DNA from: Planktosalinus sp963977065
GTDB taxonomy: Bacteria; Bacteroidota; Bacteroidia; Flavobacteriales; Flavobacteriaceae
Length of the DNA stretch: 64,000 bases
Direction: 5' to 3'
Assembly: GCA_963977065.1 (NCBI GenBank)
Contig: CAXBNF010000007.1
Location: 47,618-111,617, forward strand
The notes beneath the pieces are model-generated. The model ran no database searches. It saw only the letters and a program-made list of their open reading frames with translations, and was not told the origin of the DNA. Shown here one piece after another: positions 43,792-53,019 of the stretch (the first letter of the stretch is position 1; every line of letters begins with the position of its first letter). The translations under genes were made by a program, and so were the position numbers.

Positions 43792-46700
43792 ATGAACATG
43801 ATTTACAGAACGTTCCCGTTGCTTTTTGCACTTTTATTTTCAATGCACATAACCTCCCAGGAAGAAACCAAATGGGACGTTGCCAATCCCGGTCACGATT
43901 TCAAATACAACACCCACACCTTCACCACAGATGAAGGCACATGGATGAACCTCGACGTTTCACCTGACGGGAAAACCATCGTGTTTGATATGGTGGGGGA
44001 TATCTACACCATCCCAATCACCGGAGGAAAAGCCAAAGCATTGCGCACCGGAATTCCCTTTGAAATACAACCGCGCTTTAGCCCAGATGGAAAACACATT
44101 TCCTTTACCAGCGATGCGGGTGGCGGCGATAATATCTGGGTGATGAAAGCCGATGGCAGTGATGCCAAACAAATCACCAAAGAAGATTTTAGACTGCTTA
44201 ACAACGCAACCTGGATGCCCAATGGCAATTATTTGGTTGCCCGTAAACACTTTACTTCAGGACGCTCGCTGGGCGCCGGCGAAATGTGGCAATACCACAT
44301 CACAGGAGGTAGCGGTGTCCAACTCACCAAACGCAGCAACGACCAAAAAGATGTCAACGAACCCGTGATTTCTCCTGACGGAAACTATATGTATTACAGT
44401 GAAGACGTCACCTCAGGAAATGTCTTTGAATACAACAAAGACGCAAACAGCCAGATTTATGCTATCAAACGCTACGATTTTCAAACCGGCGATATCGACC
44501 AAATCACCGGTGGACCGGGTGGTGCCGCAAGACCACAAATTTCGCGTGACGGAAAACTCCTCGCCTTTGTAAAAAGAGTACGCACCAAAACCGTCTTATA
44601 CATTCACGACCTGCAAACCGGTGAAGAATGGCCTGTGTATGATGCACTCAATAAGGACCAAATGACCGCCTGGGCGATCTTTGGAGTGTACCCCAATTTC
44701 AGCTGGATGCCCAATAATGAAGACATCATTATCTGGGCAAAAGGGAAATTTCAAAAAGTAAACATCAAAACTACCGATGCCACCACCATTCCTTTTACCG
44801 CAGATGTTTCCATTGACATTGCAGAGCGCGTTCATTTTGAGACGCCCATTGACAAGGACGAATTTACCGTAAAAATGATACGCGATGCCGTGACTTCGCC
44901 TGATGGAAAGACTTTGGTATTTAGGGCGCTGGGCTACCTTTGGACAAAAAACCTTCCCAACGGAACTCCAAAACGCTTAACAACCGGTACTGACTTTGAG
45001 GCTGAACCCGCTTTTTCGCCAAACGGCAAAGAAATTGTTTATGTAAGTTGGAATGATACTGATTTGGGTGCCATTAGAAAAATTTCAGTCAATGGGGGCG
45101 CATCCTTAAAACTTACTTCTGAAAAAGGCATCTACAGAACACCCGCTTTTTCGCCAAACGGGCAAACCCTTGTTTTCAGGAAAGAGAGTGGTAATAATGA
45201 CCAGGGAAGAGCCTTTACCAAAAACCCCGGTCTCTACACGATCAAAATCACAGGAAGCGAGGAAAAATTCCTGACCAAAGACGGTGAATATCCGCTTTTT
45301 ACAAAAGATGGCAAACGCATTTTCTTCCAAACCGGAGGCGTGTTTTTTGGTGCACTCACTAAAGAATTGAAAAGTGTGGATTTAAACGGGCAAGATGAAC
45401 GCACACATATCAAATCAAAATATGCCAACCGCCTGGTGCCCAGTCCCGACAATAACTGGATCACCTTTTCACATTTACACAAAGCCTATGTGGCACCCTT
45501 AAATTTAAACGGTCAGGAAGTGGATCTTGACAACAAAACCACCGCCGTTCCAGTGTCTCAGCTTGCAAACGACGCCGGTATCAATCTGCATTGGTCTGCA
45601 GATAGCAAACAGGTGATGTGGACATTGGGTGACACTTATTTTAAAAATGACATTAAAGACCGCTTTACCTTTTTACCAGGTTCTCCCGAAAAAGTGGAAG
45701 ACCCTTCTGAAAAGGGAATTGCTATTGGCTTAAAAGCAAAAGTGGATAAGCCAGAAGGCCGCATCGCATTTACCAATGCCCGCATCATTACTATGGAAGA
45801 CGACCAAATCATTGAAAACGGAACCATTGTAATCAATCAAAATAAAATCGAAACGATGGGAACTTCTTCTGAAGTTAAAATTCCCGCAAATACCAAAGTC
45901 TATGACGTTACCGGAAAAACAATTATGCCCGGTATGGTAGATGCACACGCGCATGTAGGCGGTTTTCGCTACGGATTAACAACACAACAAAACTGGCAGT
46001 TTTATGCCAATCTTGCTTATGGAGTGACCACCGCACACGACCCTTCAGCAAATAGTGAAACGATTTTCACCCTTTCAGAAATGCTTAAAAGTGGTAACCT
46101 GGTTGGACCCCGCCTCTACTCTACTGGATACATTCTCTATGGTGCAGATGGCGATTTTAAAGCAGTGGTCAATAATCTGGATGATGCGCGCTCAAACATC
46201 AAACGCACCAAAGCGTTTGGAGCACGTTCAGTGAAAAGTTATAACCAGCCGCGCCGTGACCAGCGCCAACAAGTGTTGCAAGCTGCTCGTGAAGAAGGCA
46301 TCAATGTAGTGCCAGAAGGCGGTTCGACTTTTTTCCACAACATCACCATGGTCATTGACGGACATACAGGTGTCGAACACAACATTCCTGTCGCGCCGGT
46401 GTATAAAGATATACTCGAAGTGTGGGGCGCCAGTGACGTGGGATATACACTTACATTGCTGGTAAACTACGGCGGACTCAATGCAGAGTATTACTGGTAT
46501 CAAAAAACCAATGTGTGGGAAAATGAGAAATTGTTGCAATTTACACCCAGAGGAATTATCGACTCCCGCTCGCGCCACCGTATGATGGTACCTGATGAAG
46601 AATATGAAAACAGTCATATCCTTTCAGCAAAAACAGCAAAAGCCCTAGCAGATGTAGGCGTAAAAGTCAACATGGGTGCGCACGGACAGCTACAAGGTCT

Positions 46701-47076
46701 GGGAGCTCACTGGGAATTGTGGAGCATACAACAAGGCGGGATGAGCAATCTGGAAGCCTTAAAAACAGCCACCATCAATGCAGCAGAATACATCGGTGCC
46801 GGGAAGGATATCGGTTCCTTAAAAGTAGGCAAAATGGCCGATTTACTCGTGTTGGAAAAAAATCCGTTGGAGAATATTCAAAATACAAACAGCTTAATTT
46901 ACACGATGATCAACGGACGATTGTATGATAGTAATACTATGAACGAAGTGGGCAATCACCCCAAAGAGCGTCAGCCGTTTTATTGGGAAAACAACCGTTA
47001 CAACGCCGCTTTTCCCTGGAACGAGGCTAGCAATAGCTTTATGGAACAGCACTGTTGTGGTGTGGGTAGTCATTGA
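43792..47076 (+). CDS. Secreted TolB-type propeller/amidohydrolase fusion protein
   Basis: A 1094-residue protein with a signal peptide (ending about 22). Residues about 45-640 hold TolB/PD40 WD-like repeats (FSPDGKHISFTSDAGGGDN, FSPNGKEIVYVSWND, FSPNGQTLVFRKE). Residues about 665-1065 form an amidohydrolase domain with the metal-binding HxH in MVDAHAHVGGF, later His candidates in DGHTGVEHN, and the closing GSLKVGKMADLLVLEKNP. Such fusions occur in Bacteroidota and are annotated as imidazolonepropionase-like or dipeptidase-like enzymes; the substrate is not known. A propeller next to a hydrolase could gate peptide access, as in tricorn-like enzymes. Terminator follows. Confidence 0.9.
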   Translation: MNMIYRTFPLLFALLFSMHITSQEETKWDVANPGHDFKYNTHTFTTDEGTWMNLDVSPDGKTIVFDMVGDIYTIPITGGKAKALRTGIPFEIQPRFSPDGKHISFTSDAGGGDNIWVMKADGSDAKQITKEDFRLLNNATWMPNGNYLVARKHFTSGRSLGAGEMWQYHITGGSGVQLTKRSNDQKDVNEPVISPDGNYMYYSEDVTSGNVFEYNKDANSQIYAIKRYDFQTGDIDQITGGPGGAARPQISRDGKLLAFVKRVRTKTVLYIHDLQTGEEWPVYDALNKDQMTAWAIFGVYPNFSWMPNNEDIIIWAKGKFQKVNIKTTDATTIPFTADVSIDIAERVHFETPIDKDEFTVKMIRDAVTSPDGKTLVFRALGYLWTKNLPNGTPKRLTTGTDFEAEPAFSPNGKEIVYVSWNDTDLGAIRKISVNGGASLKLTSEKGIYRTPAFSPNGQTLVFRKESGNNDQGRAFTKNPGLYTIKITGSEEKFLTKDGEYPLFTKDGKRIFFQTGGVFFGALTKELKSVDLNGQDERTHIKSKYANRLVPSPDNNWITFSHLHKAYVAPLNLNGQEVDLDNKTTAVPVSQLANDAGINLHWSADSKQVMWTLGDTYFKNDIKDRFTFLPGSPEKVEDPSEKGIAIGLKAKVDKPEGRIAFTNARIITMEDDQIIENGTIVINQNKIETMGTSSEVKIPANTKVYDVTGKTIMPGMVDAHAHVGGFRYGLTTQQNWQFYANLAYGVTTAHDPSANSETIFTLSEMLKSGNLVGPRLYSTGYILYGADGDFKAVVNNLDDARSNIKRTKAFGARSVKSYNQPRRDQRQQVLQAAREEGINVVPEGGSTFFHNITMVIDGHTGVEHNIPVAPVYKDILEVWGASDVGYTLTLLVNYGGLNAEYYWYQKTNVWENEKLLQFTPRGIIDSRSRHRMMVPDEEYENSHILSAKTAKALADVGVKVNMGAHGQLQGLGAHWELWSIQQGGMSNLEALKTATINAAEYIGAGKDIGSLKVGKMADLLVLEKNPLENIQNTNSLIYTMINGRLYDSNTMNEVGNHPKERQPFYWENNRYNAAFPWNEASNSFMEQHCCGVGSH

Positions 47077-47113
47077 TCACTTTAATTTACCGATGAAAAA
47101 TGAATTTACAAAT

Positions 47114-47147
47114 GAACTCTGAAAAGACTTTATTTTCAGGGTTTTTT
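47114..47147 (+). terminator. Terminator after the amidohydrolase fusion gene
   Basis: AACTCTGAAAA pairs with TTTTCAGGGTT (one G-U), followed by seven T. It lies 38 bp beyond the stop. Confidence 0.85.
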
Positions 47148-47172
47148 TATTTTTAAATAATAAATTTATTTT

Positions 47173-47730
47173 ATGAAATTAACTTTTCTCATTCTCACTT
47201 TAATAATACTTTTATCAGGTTTGTTTATTGCTTGTAATTCTCCAAAAGCAATAAATCACGCTAACCGTTGTTCTTCATTCCCTAAGAATGATTTCTTAGA
47301 AGCTAAAATTGTTTCATTAAAAAGTATAGTTGATAATGACACAATTCAATACAACGAATTGAGATTTTATTGCCTTTATAGTAGCCTTTACACTAAAAAA
47401 GGAATGTTTGATGCTTTTGGAAAATGGGACGTAATGATGAATGAACAATTAGGAAGATCTTCTGATTTTGTATGGAAAGATGTCAAACTTTTTAATAATG
47501 ACACTTTGACCTTTCAAGTAGCTGCAGGAGGAGTAGAGTCTAGAAACGAAATGTACTCCTCAGTTGTTGTTTTTGATCAAAACGGAAAAGATATGCTACA
47601 AGAAGGCTCCCCCTATATTGATAAATTAGAGCATTTTTTTGGACAGCTAATTAAAAACAATGATGACAAAAAAACTGATTTTTACAAAAATTTCAAATCA
47701 CATTCTCCTATTATAAGAATTTATAATTAA
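47173..47730 (+). CDS. Putative lipoprotein of unknown function
   Basis: A 185-residue protein with a signal LILLSGLFIACNSP, Cys about 21 being the likely lipidation site. The remainder is mixed alpha/beta with no family I recognise. It has a second hydrophilic Cys pair (FYCLY, RCSSF). Its base composition is more AT-rich than the neighbouring amidohydrolase gene. It is followed by a short hairpin (47731-47748) with a poor T-run and faces the folP gene convergently. Confidence 0.65.
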   Translation: MKLTFLILTLIILLSGLFIACNSPKAINHANRCSSFPKNDFLEAKIVSLKSIVDNDTIQYNELRFYCLYSSLYTKKGMFDAFGKWDVMMNEQLGRSSDFVWKDVKLFNNDTLTFQVAAGGVESRNEMYSSVVVFDQNGKDMLQEGSPYIDKLEHFFGQLIKNNDDKKTDFYKNFKSHSPIIRIYN

Positions 47731-47776
47731 AACCAGTAAAAACTGGTTTGGTAATTGAAGTTTGGAATTTGACACT

Positions 47777-48598
47777 TCATCCCATACTCTCAACCAACCT
47801 CACACACTCCACCGCTTCCTTTACATCGTGCACTCTGAGAATGGAAGCTCCTTTTAACAGTGCAATACTGTTCAAAACCGTAGTTCCGTTGAGGGCTTTG
47901 TGAGGTGTTGTGTTGAGTGTTTTGTAAATCATAGATTTTCTGGAAAGACCTGCTAAAAAAGGAACATTCAGGTTTTTAAACAATTCAAGTTTGCTCAACA
48001 ATTCAAAATTTTGAGCAATTGTTTTGGCAAACCCAAATCCGGGGTCGGTGATGATGTCGTTGATGCCTAAGGCACGGGCTTCGGCTATTCGTTCAGAGAA
48101 ATAACGAAGGACACCAAGGGTGACATTTTCATAATCGGTGAGTGATTGCATGGTTTGTGGGGTACCTCGCATATGCATCATTACATAAGGCACCTGCAGT
48201 TGGGCAACGGTTGGCAACATAGCTTCATCAAGCTCTCCTGCAGAAATATCATTGATGATGGCTGCACCGCTTTCGATTGCTTTTTTTGCTATTACACTTC
48301 TAAAAGTATCTATTGAAATAAGTGTTTCAGGAAAATTTTTCAGAATGAGTTCAATGGCAGGAATCACACGATTTAATTCTTCAGAAATTGAAATATCTTT
48401 AGCGCCAGGACGTGAACTATAACCGCCTAAATCTAGAAAAGTGGCGCCATCAGAGAGCATTTTTTCGGCTTGACCTAAAATATCTTTTTCATCTGTCAAC
48501 ACGCCGCCGTCATAAAAAGAATCAGGCGTTACATTTAGTATGCCCATCACTTTGGGCGTGGATAAATCGATAAGTGTTCCTTTGCAGTTGAGGGTCAT
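47777..48598 (-). CDS. folP: Dihydropteroate synthase
   Basis: A 273-residue protein beginning MTLNCKGTLIDLSTP. It has the pterin-site motif VMGILNVTPDSFYDGG, the DLGGYSSRPGA loop, SIDTFRS, INDIS and DPGFGFAKT. It condenses para-aminobenzoate with hydroxymethyl-dihydropterin diphosphate in folate synthesis and is the sulfonamide target. The frame extends to a TTG at 48616, but the ATG at 48598 gives the normal N-terminus. It diverges from the DUF1599 gene; TTTTCGCGCAAGCGAAAA lies in the gap. Confidence 0.95.
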   Translation of the reverse strand: MTLNCKGTLIDLSTPKVMGILNVTPDSFYDGGVLTDEKDILGQAEKMLSDGATFLDLGGYSSRPGAKDISISEELNRVIPAIELILKNFPETLISIDTFRSVIAKKAIESGAAIINDISAGELDEAMLPTVAQLQVPYVMMHMRGTPQTMQSLTDYENVTLGVLRYFSERIAEARALGINDIITDPGFGFAKTIAQNFELLSKLELFKNLNVPFLAGLSRKSMIYKTLNTTPHKALNGTTVLNSIALLKGASILRVHDVKEAVECVRLVESMG

Positions 48599-48684
48599 AA
48601 GTGAGTTTTCGCGCAAGCGAAAATTTTATAAATAGTATAAACTATAATTCATTCAAAGCAAATTTAAGGCTTTCTATACTTTTT

Positions 48685-48716
48685 TTTAGGACTTCCCGCA
48701 CGAAAGTGTATTTTTG
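48685..48716 (+). promoter_or_regulatory. Candidate promoter of the DUF1599 gene
   Basis: TATTTTTG at 48709-48716 is an exact -7 element, with TTTA 20 bp upstream as a near -33 match. It lies inside the longer open frame that starts at 48601, supporting the ATG at 48754 as the true start. Confidence 0.6.
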
Positions 48717-48753
48717 TAAGGCGAGTTCTAAAAAGACCCATCGAATAAAAATT

Positions 48754-49317
48754 ATGACAAACACCGAACAGCAATATGACAAAGTCATCGCCACCTGCAG
48801 GGCTTTGTTTATCAATAAAATGAAAGACTATGGAAGCGCCTGGCGCATTTTGCGACTGCCTTCCCTCACCGACCAGATTTTTATCAAAGCACAGCGCATC
48901 CGCAGTTTGCAACAAAATGCCGTGCGCAAAGTCAATGAAGATGAAAACAGTGAGTTTATTGGCATCATCAATTACAGTGTGATGGCACTCATTCAATTGG
49001 AAAAAGGCGTAGTAGAACAACCCGACTTGGATGTAGAGGAAGCCACTGCTTGCTATGACGAAAAAATCACCGAAACCAAAAACCTCATGCTCAACAAAAA
49101 CCACGACTATGGCGAGGCCTGGAGAGATATGCGTGTGAGTTCGCTTACTGATTTAATCATCCAAAAACTCTTACGCGTCAAGCAGATTGAAGACAATCAG
49201 GGAAAAACACTGGTGAGTGAAGGGATTGATGCCAATTATCAAGATATGATTAATTACGCAGTCTTTGCACTCATTCACATTAATGAAAATAAAAATCAAA
49301 CGCAAAAACCGCAATGA
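48754..49317 (+). CDS. DUF1599 protein with two tandem domains
   Basis: A 187-residue protein made of two copies of one domain: CRALFINKMKDYGSAWRILR...SLTDQIFIKAQRIRSLQ (about 11-60) and TKNLMLNKNHDYGEAWRDMR...SLTDLIIQKLLRVKQIE (about 104-150, pieces quoted). The conserved K-DYG-AWR and SLTDxIxxKxxRxxxxE pattern defines DUF1599, which has been linked by others to modified-nucleotide metabolism (Nmad1). The function is not established. It is conserved beside folP in Flavobacteria as far as I recall. The start was chosen at the ATG at 48754, behind a good -7 element. Confidence 0.88.
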   Translation: MTNTEQQYDKVIATCRALFINKMKDYGSAWRILRLPSLTDQIFIKAQRIRSLQQNAVRKVNEDENSEFIGIINYSVMALIQLEKGVVEQPDLDVEEATACYDEKITETKNLMLNKNHDYGEAWRDMRVSSLTDLIIQKLLRVKQIEDNQGKTLVSEGIDANYQDMINYAVFALIHINENKNQTQKPQ

Positions 49318-49409
49318 AAGTGCAAAGATTGCAAATAAAAAGGGAATTCCCTTTGCGCACTTTGAAAAAAAAATTTAGCGCCTTTGCGTGAAAAAAAAAA
49401 TAGATTTCT

Positions 49410-51119
49410 ATGAAAGCACTCGTAAGTATATCAAGAATCCTCGTTGGCGGATTGTTCATTTTTTCCGGACTCATAAAACTGAATGACCCTGTGGGGTTTT
49501 CGTTTAAACTGGAAGATTATTTTGCACCTGATGTGTTGAACCTCGAATTTCTCGTGCCTTATGCACTTGCCATTGCCATTTTTGTGGTAATTTATGAGGT
49601 GCTTCTCGGCGTGATGGTGATTATTGGCTATGCCAAAAAATTCACTGTCTGGAGTTTGTTGCTGATGATTGTCTTCTTCACCTTTCTTACCTTCTACTCA
49701 GCTTACTTCAATAAAGTAACCGATTGCGGATGCTTTGGGGATGCTATTAAGCTCACCCCCTGGGAGTCGTTCACTAAGGATGTTATTTTACTGGTATTCA
49801 TTCTCATTCTCTTTTTTGGACAGAAGTACATCACACCGCTTTTCGCGAAAGCCTCTTTAAAATTTATCGTGCTGGCCTCTTTTTTGTTTTGTATATTCAT
49901 TACCTATCAAGTATTGAATCATTTGCCTTATATTGATTTCAGGGCTTATAAAATTGGCAGCAACATCCAGGAATCGATGTCCATACCGCCTGATGCGCCC
50001 CGGGCCATTTATGATTACAGCTGGAAATTTGATGTGAATGGCGAAGAAAAAATTGTGGTCACTCAAGGCGATTATCCGGCTGTGGAAGGCGAATTTGTGG
50101 GTGTAGAGACAAAACTGGTTCAGGAAGGCTATGCCCCTCCCATCACCGATTTTACCATTGAAACCGATGATGAAATCCTCACAGACGAAATTCTCGCCAT
50201 TGAAAACCTCATTATGGTCATTGTCTATAATGTGGAGCGCAGCAATCCCAAGGGTTTTGAGAGCATTAAAAAAATAACAGATGAGGCCATTGAAAAAGGA
50301 TATACCGTTATAGGACTTTCTGCTTCATTAGAAAAGACAATTGAAGGTTTAAAAACCACACACGACTTAAATTTTGATTTCTATTTTTGTGACCAAACCG
50401 TGCTTAAAACCATTGTGCGTAGTAATCCGGGTATTCTTGAACTAAACGCGGGCACCATCAAACAAAAACTCCACTGGAAGGATGCTTTAAAACTGGAGTT
50501 AAAAACCATAGAACCCAAGCCCATTGTATTTGATGAACGCTTAAAAACCCAACTTGACAGCATCAAGCAGCTCGATCAACGATACCGCTCTTTAATGGGA
50601 TTGGGACCCGATGATTTAAAAACCAAAGCAGAGGAAATGGGCCTTGAAAAAGAAGAATACAGCGGGGATTTATGGGGAAAACAATCAGCTGTTGACCAAA
50701 CCAATCTGGCGTTTATAGAAAGTATCTTCAAAAAACACGGTTACCCCGGAAAGTCCTTGGTGGGTGAACCCACAAACACCACTGCCTGGTATGTATTACA
50801 GCATTCTGAAAAAATACCACAGTACTTTCATTTAATTAAAAAAGCAGGTGACGATGGTGAACTCCCCTATCGCTTTGTGGCGATGATGGAAGACCGCTTG
50901 TTAATGCAGGAAGGCAAACCTCAAATTTATGGCACCCAGGGAAAAAGTTATGATGATGAGAGAGGATCGTTTATCTGGCCCATTGAAAATCCGGAATCTG
51001 TGAACGAACGTCGTATGAAAGCCGGCTTTACAAGTACCATAGAAGAATATGCTAAAAACCTTTTTGGCGAAGACTTTGAATACATAGCACTCACTATGGA
51101 GGATGTAACTGTGGACTAA
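49410..51119 (+). CDS. DoxX/MauE-like BT_3928-family membrane protein fused to a C-terminal DUF6624 domain
   Basis: A 569-residue protein. Residues 1 to about 140 are a four-helix DoxX/MauE-like domain (SISRILVGGLFIFSGLIKLNDPVG; CGCFGDAI). A further helix at about 150-170 and a periplasmic or cytoplasmic thioredoxin-like stretch (about 180-360; IMVIVYNVERSNPKGFESI) complete the BT_3928-type part. Residues about 375-569 look like a DUF6624 domain (SAVDQTNLAFIESIFKKHG, QYFHLIKKA, EDRLLMQEGKPQIYGTQ). The fusion is unusual to me, since I know the two parts separately. It directly abuts the permease gene (TAA then ATG). Role unknown. Confidence 0.8.
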   Translation: MKALVSISRILVGGLFIFSGLIKLNDPVGFSFKLEDYFAPDVLNLEFLVPYALAIAIFVVIYEVLLGVMVIIGYAKKFTVWSLLLMIVFFTFLTFYSAYFNKVTDCGCFGDAIKLTPWESFTKDVILLVFILILFFGQKYITPLFAKASLKFIVLASFLFCIFITYQVLNHLPYIDFRAYKIGSNIQESMSIPPDAPRAIYDYSWKFDVNGEEKIVVTQGDYPAVEGEFVGVETKLVQEGYAPPITDFTIETDDEILTDEILAIENLIMVIVYNVERSNPKGFESIKKITDEAIEKGYTVIGLSASLEKTIEGLKTTHDLNFDFYFCDQTVLKTIVRSNPGILELNAGTIKQKLHWKDALKLELKTIEPKPIVFDERLKTQLDSIKQLDQRYRSLMGLGPDDLKTKAEEMGLEKEEYSGDLWGKQSAVDQTNLAFIESIFKKHGYPGKSLVGEPTNTTAWYVLQHSEKIPQYFHLIKKAGDDGELPYRFVAMMEDRLLMQEGKPQIYGTQGKSYDDERGSFIWPIENPESVNERRMKAGFTSTIEEYAKNLFGEDFEYIALTMEDVTVD

Positions 51120-52193
51120 ATGATACGCTACATACTTCAAAAAATTGGTTATGCCCTGCTCACCCTTTTTGGTGTGGTCAGCGTTATTTTCTTTCTGTTC
51201 ACCATACTTCCAGGCGACCCCGCGCGGATGATGCTGGGGCAAAATGAGAGCCCCGAGCAAATTGAAATCGTCAAAAAAAAATATGGGTTTGACAAACCTT
51301 TATATACCCAATACCTGTATTATCTAAACGATTTATCACCCCTCTCTTTTCATAGCAATACAGAAACCGACTACACCTTCCTTTCTGAAAGAAAATACAG
51401 TGCGACTTCATTATTTAAAATTGGCAAGATAACGGTTGTTATCAAAGTGCCTTATTTCAGGGAATCCTTTCAAAAAAGCGGAAAAGAAGTCACTGCCGTA
51501 ATTGGGGAAACCTTGCCCAATACGGCTATTTTGGCAGTATCTGCCATTACCATTGCGCTCATTATTGGAATTTTTTTCGGAATTATTTCAGCTTTGGTGA
51601 AAGACAGTTGGTTGGATAAAGCCATTCAAATCTTTAGCACTTTAGGAATGAGTGTACCCTCCTTTTTCAGTGCGATTCTCTTTGCCTGGTTTTTTGGGTA
51701 TGTACTCCATCAATACACCCACCTGAACATGACCGGTAGCCTTTATGAGGTTGACGATTTTGGCGAAGGCAAATACATCCAATGGAAAAATCTCATCCTT
51801 CCCGCCATTGTTCTGGGAATTCGCCCGCTGGCCGTTGTGATTCAGTTGATGCGCAACTCCTTGCTTGAAGTCCTCAATCAGGATTACATTCGCACAGCAA
51901 AAGCGAAAGGCCTAAGCACCTATCAAATTATCAGAAGACACGCATTGAAAAATTCATTAAACCCGGTGGTGACTGCTATTTCGGGTTGGTTTGCCTCCAT
52001 GCTGGCCGGGGCGGTGTTTGTGGAATATATTTTTGGATGGAACGGTTTGGGAAAAGAAATTGTCGATGCTCTGAACACCCTCGATTTACCCATTATTATG
52101 GGCGCTGTAATCGTGATAGCGACTATGTTTATTCTAATCAATATTTTGGTAGATATTATTTATGGGGTGTTGGATCCGAAAATTAGGAGTTAA
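51120..52193 (+). CDS. OppB/DppB-type ABC transporter permease
   Basis: A 357-residue permease. The N-terminal helix plus FFLFTILPGDPARMMLGQNESPEQI is the standard OppB opening. A periplasmic insertion of about 90 residues (about 60-145) precedes five helices containing the EAA-loop RTAKAKGLSTYQIIRRHALKNSL. No solute-binding protein, second permease or ATPase gene is beside it, so it is an orphan permease whose partners must be elsewhere. It starts immediately after the DoxX-DUF6624 stop, so the two are co-translated. Confidence 0.92.
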   Translation: MIRYILQKIGYALLTLFGVVSVIFFLFTILPGDPARMMLGQNESPEQIEIVKKKYGFDKPLYTQYLYYLNDLSPLSFHSNTETDYTFLSERKYSATSLFKIGKITVVIKVPYFRESFQKSGKEVTAVIGETLPNTAILAVSAITIALIIGIFFGIISALVKDSWLDKAIQIFSTLGMSVPSFFSAILFAWFFGYVLHQYTHLNMTGSLYEVDDFGEGKYIQWKNLILPAIVLGIRPLAVVIQLMRNSLLEVLNQDYIRTAKAKGLSTYQIIRRHALKNSLNPVVTAISGWFASMLAGAVFVEYIFGWNGLGKEIVDALNTLDLPIIMGAVIVIATMFILINILVDIIYGVLDPKIRS

Positions 52194-52263
52194 AATTTAA
52201 GTAAATTTGTCAATTAGAATTTGACATATTTTTTAATAAAGAATATTCAAAAACAAGAAAATA

Positions 52264-53019
52264 ATGAATCAACGAAAAAAAATAATCGCAGCAAACTGGA
52301 AAATGTACAAAGACCTAGCTGAGGCCAATGACTTTTTTACTTTTTTAATTGAAAAACTACCAAAAACCGAAGCAGAGGTACTTATCGCGCCCTCATACAC
52401 CAGTCTCTGGCATGCGTTTGAAACAACCCGCGAGCATCCGGTAGAAATTATCGCGCAAAATATGCATCAGGAAGAAAAAGGAGCTTACACAGGTGAAGTA
52501 TCGGCAGCCATGCTCAAAAGCGTCGGCATTCAATGCGTCATTTTAGGACATAGTGAGCGGCGCGAATACTTTGGTGAAACTGATGAATTGCTCAAAGCGA
52601 AAGTAAATACTGCCCTTCAAAATGAATTGAAAGTGATTTTTTGCATCGGTGAAAAACTGGAGCAACGCAAAGCCAACACCCATTTTGATCTGGTAAAGAA
52701 CCAATTGCAAAACGCTTTGTTTGAATTGAATAAAAGCGACTGGAAACTCATTGTCATAGCATACGAACCCGTTTGGGCCATTGGCACCGGTGAAACCGCC
52801 AGCCCTGAGCAAGCTCAGGAAATGCATCAGTTCATCAGGGAAACAATTGCAGGGGTTTATGGAAGTGACACTGCCGATGCGGTTTCTATCCTTTACGGCG
52901 GAAGTGTCAAACCCGACAATGCCCAAGCCCTCTTCACACAACCCGATATCGATGGCGGGCTCGTAGGCGGTGCATCACTGGAAGTAGATTCGTTTATTGA
53001 CATCATAAAAGCCGTTTAA
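52264..53019 (+). CDS. tpiA: Triose-phosphate isomerase
   Basis: A 251-residue protein with the substrate-binding AANWKMYK, the catalytic His segment VILGHSERREYFGE, the catalytic Glu segment AYEPVWAIGTG (loop 6 following) and the phosphate loop YGGSVKPDNA. It interconverts dihydroxyacetone phosphate and glyceraldehyde 3-phosphate in glycolysis. Its stop overlaps the prmA start by one base (TAATG). Confidence 0.98.
   Translation: MNQRKKIIAANWKMYKDLAEANDFFTFLIEKLPKTEAEVLIAPSYTSLWHAFETTREHPVEIIAQNMHQEEKGAYTGEVSAAMLKSVGIQCVILGHSERREYFGETDELLKAKVNTALQNELKVIFCIGEKLEQRKANTHFDLVKNQLQNALFELNKSDWKLIVIAYEPVWAIGTGETASPEQAQEMHQFIRETIAGVYGSDTADAVSILYGGSVKPDNAQALFTQPDIDGGLVGGASLEVDSFIDIIKAV

Noticed and set aside
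47731..47748. Terminator between the unknown lipoprotein and folP
   Set aside because: AACCAGT/ACTGGTT can pair, but the T-run is only three bases on either strand, so I mention it without calling it.
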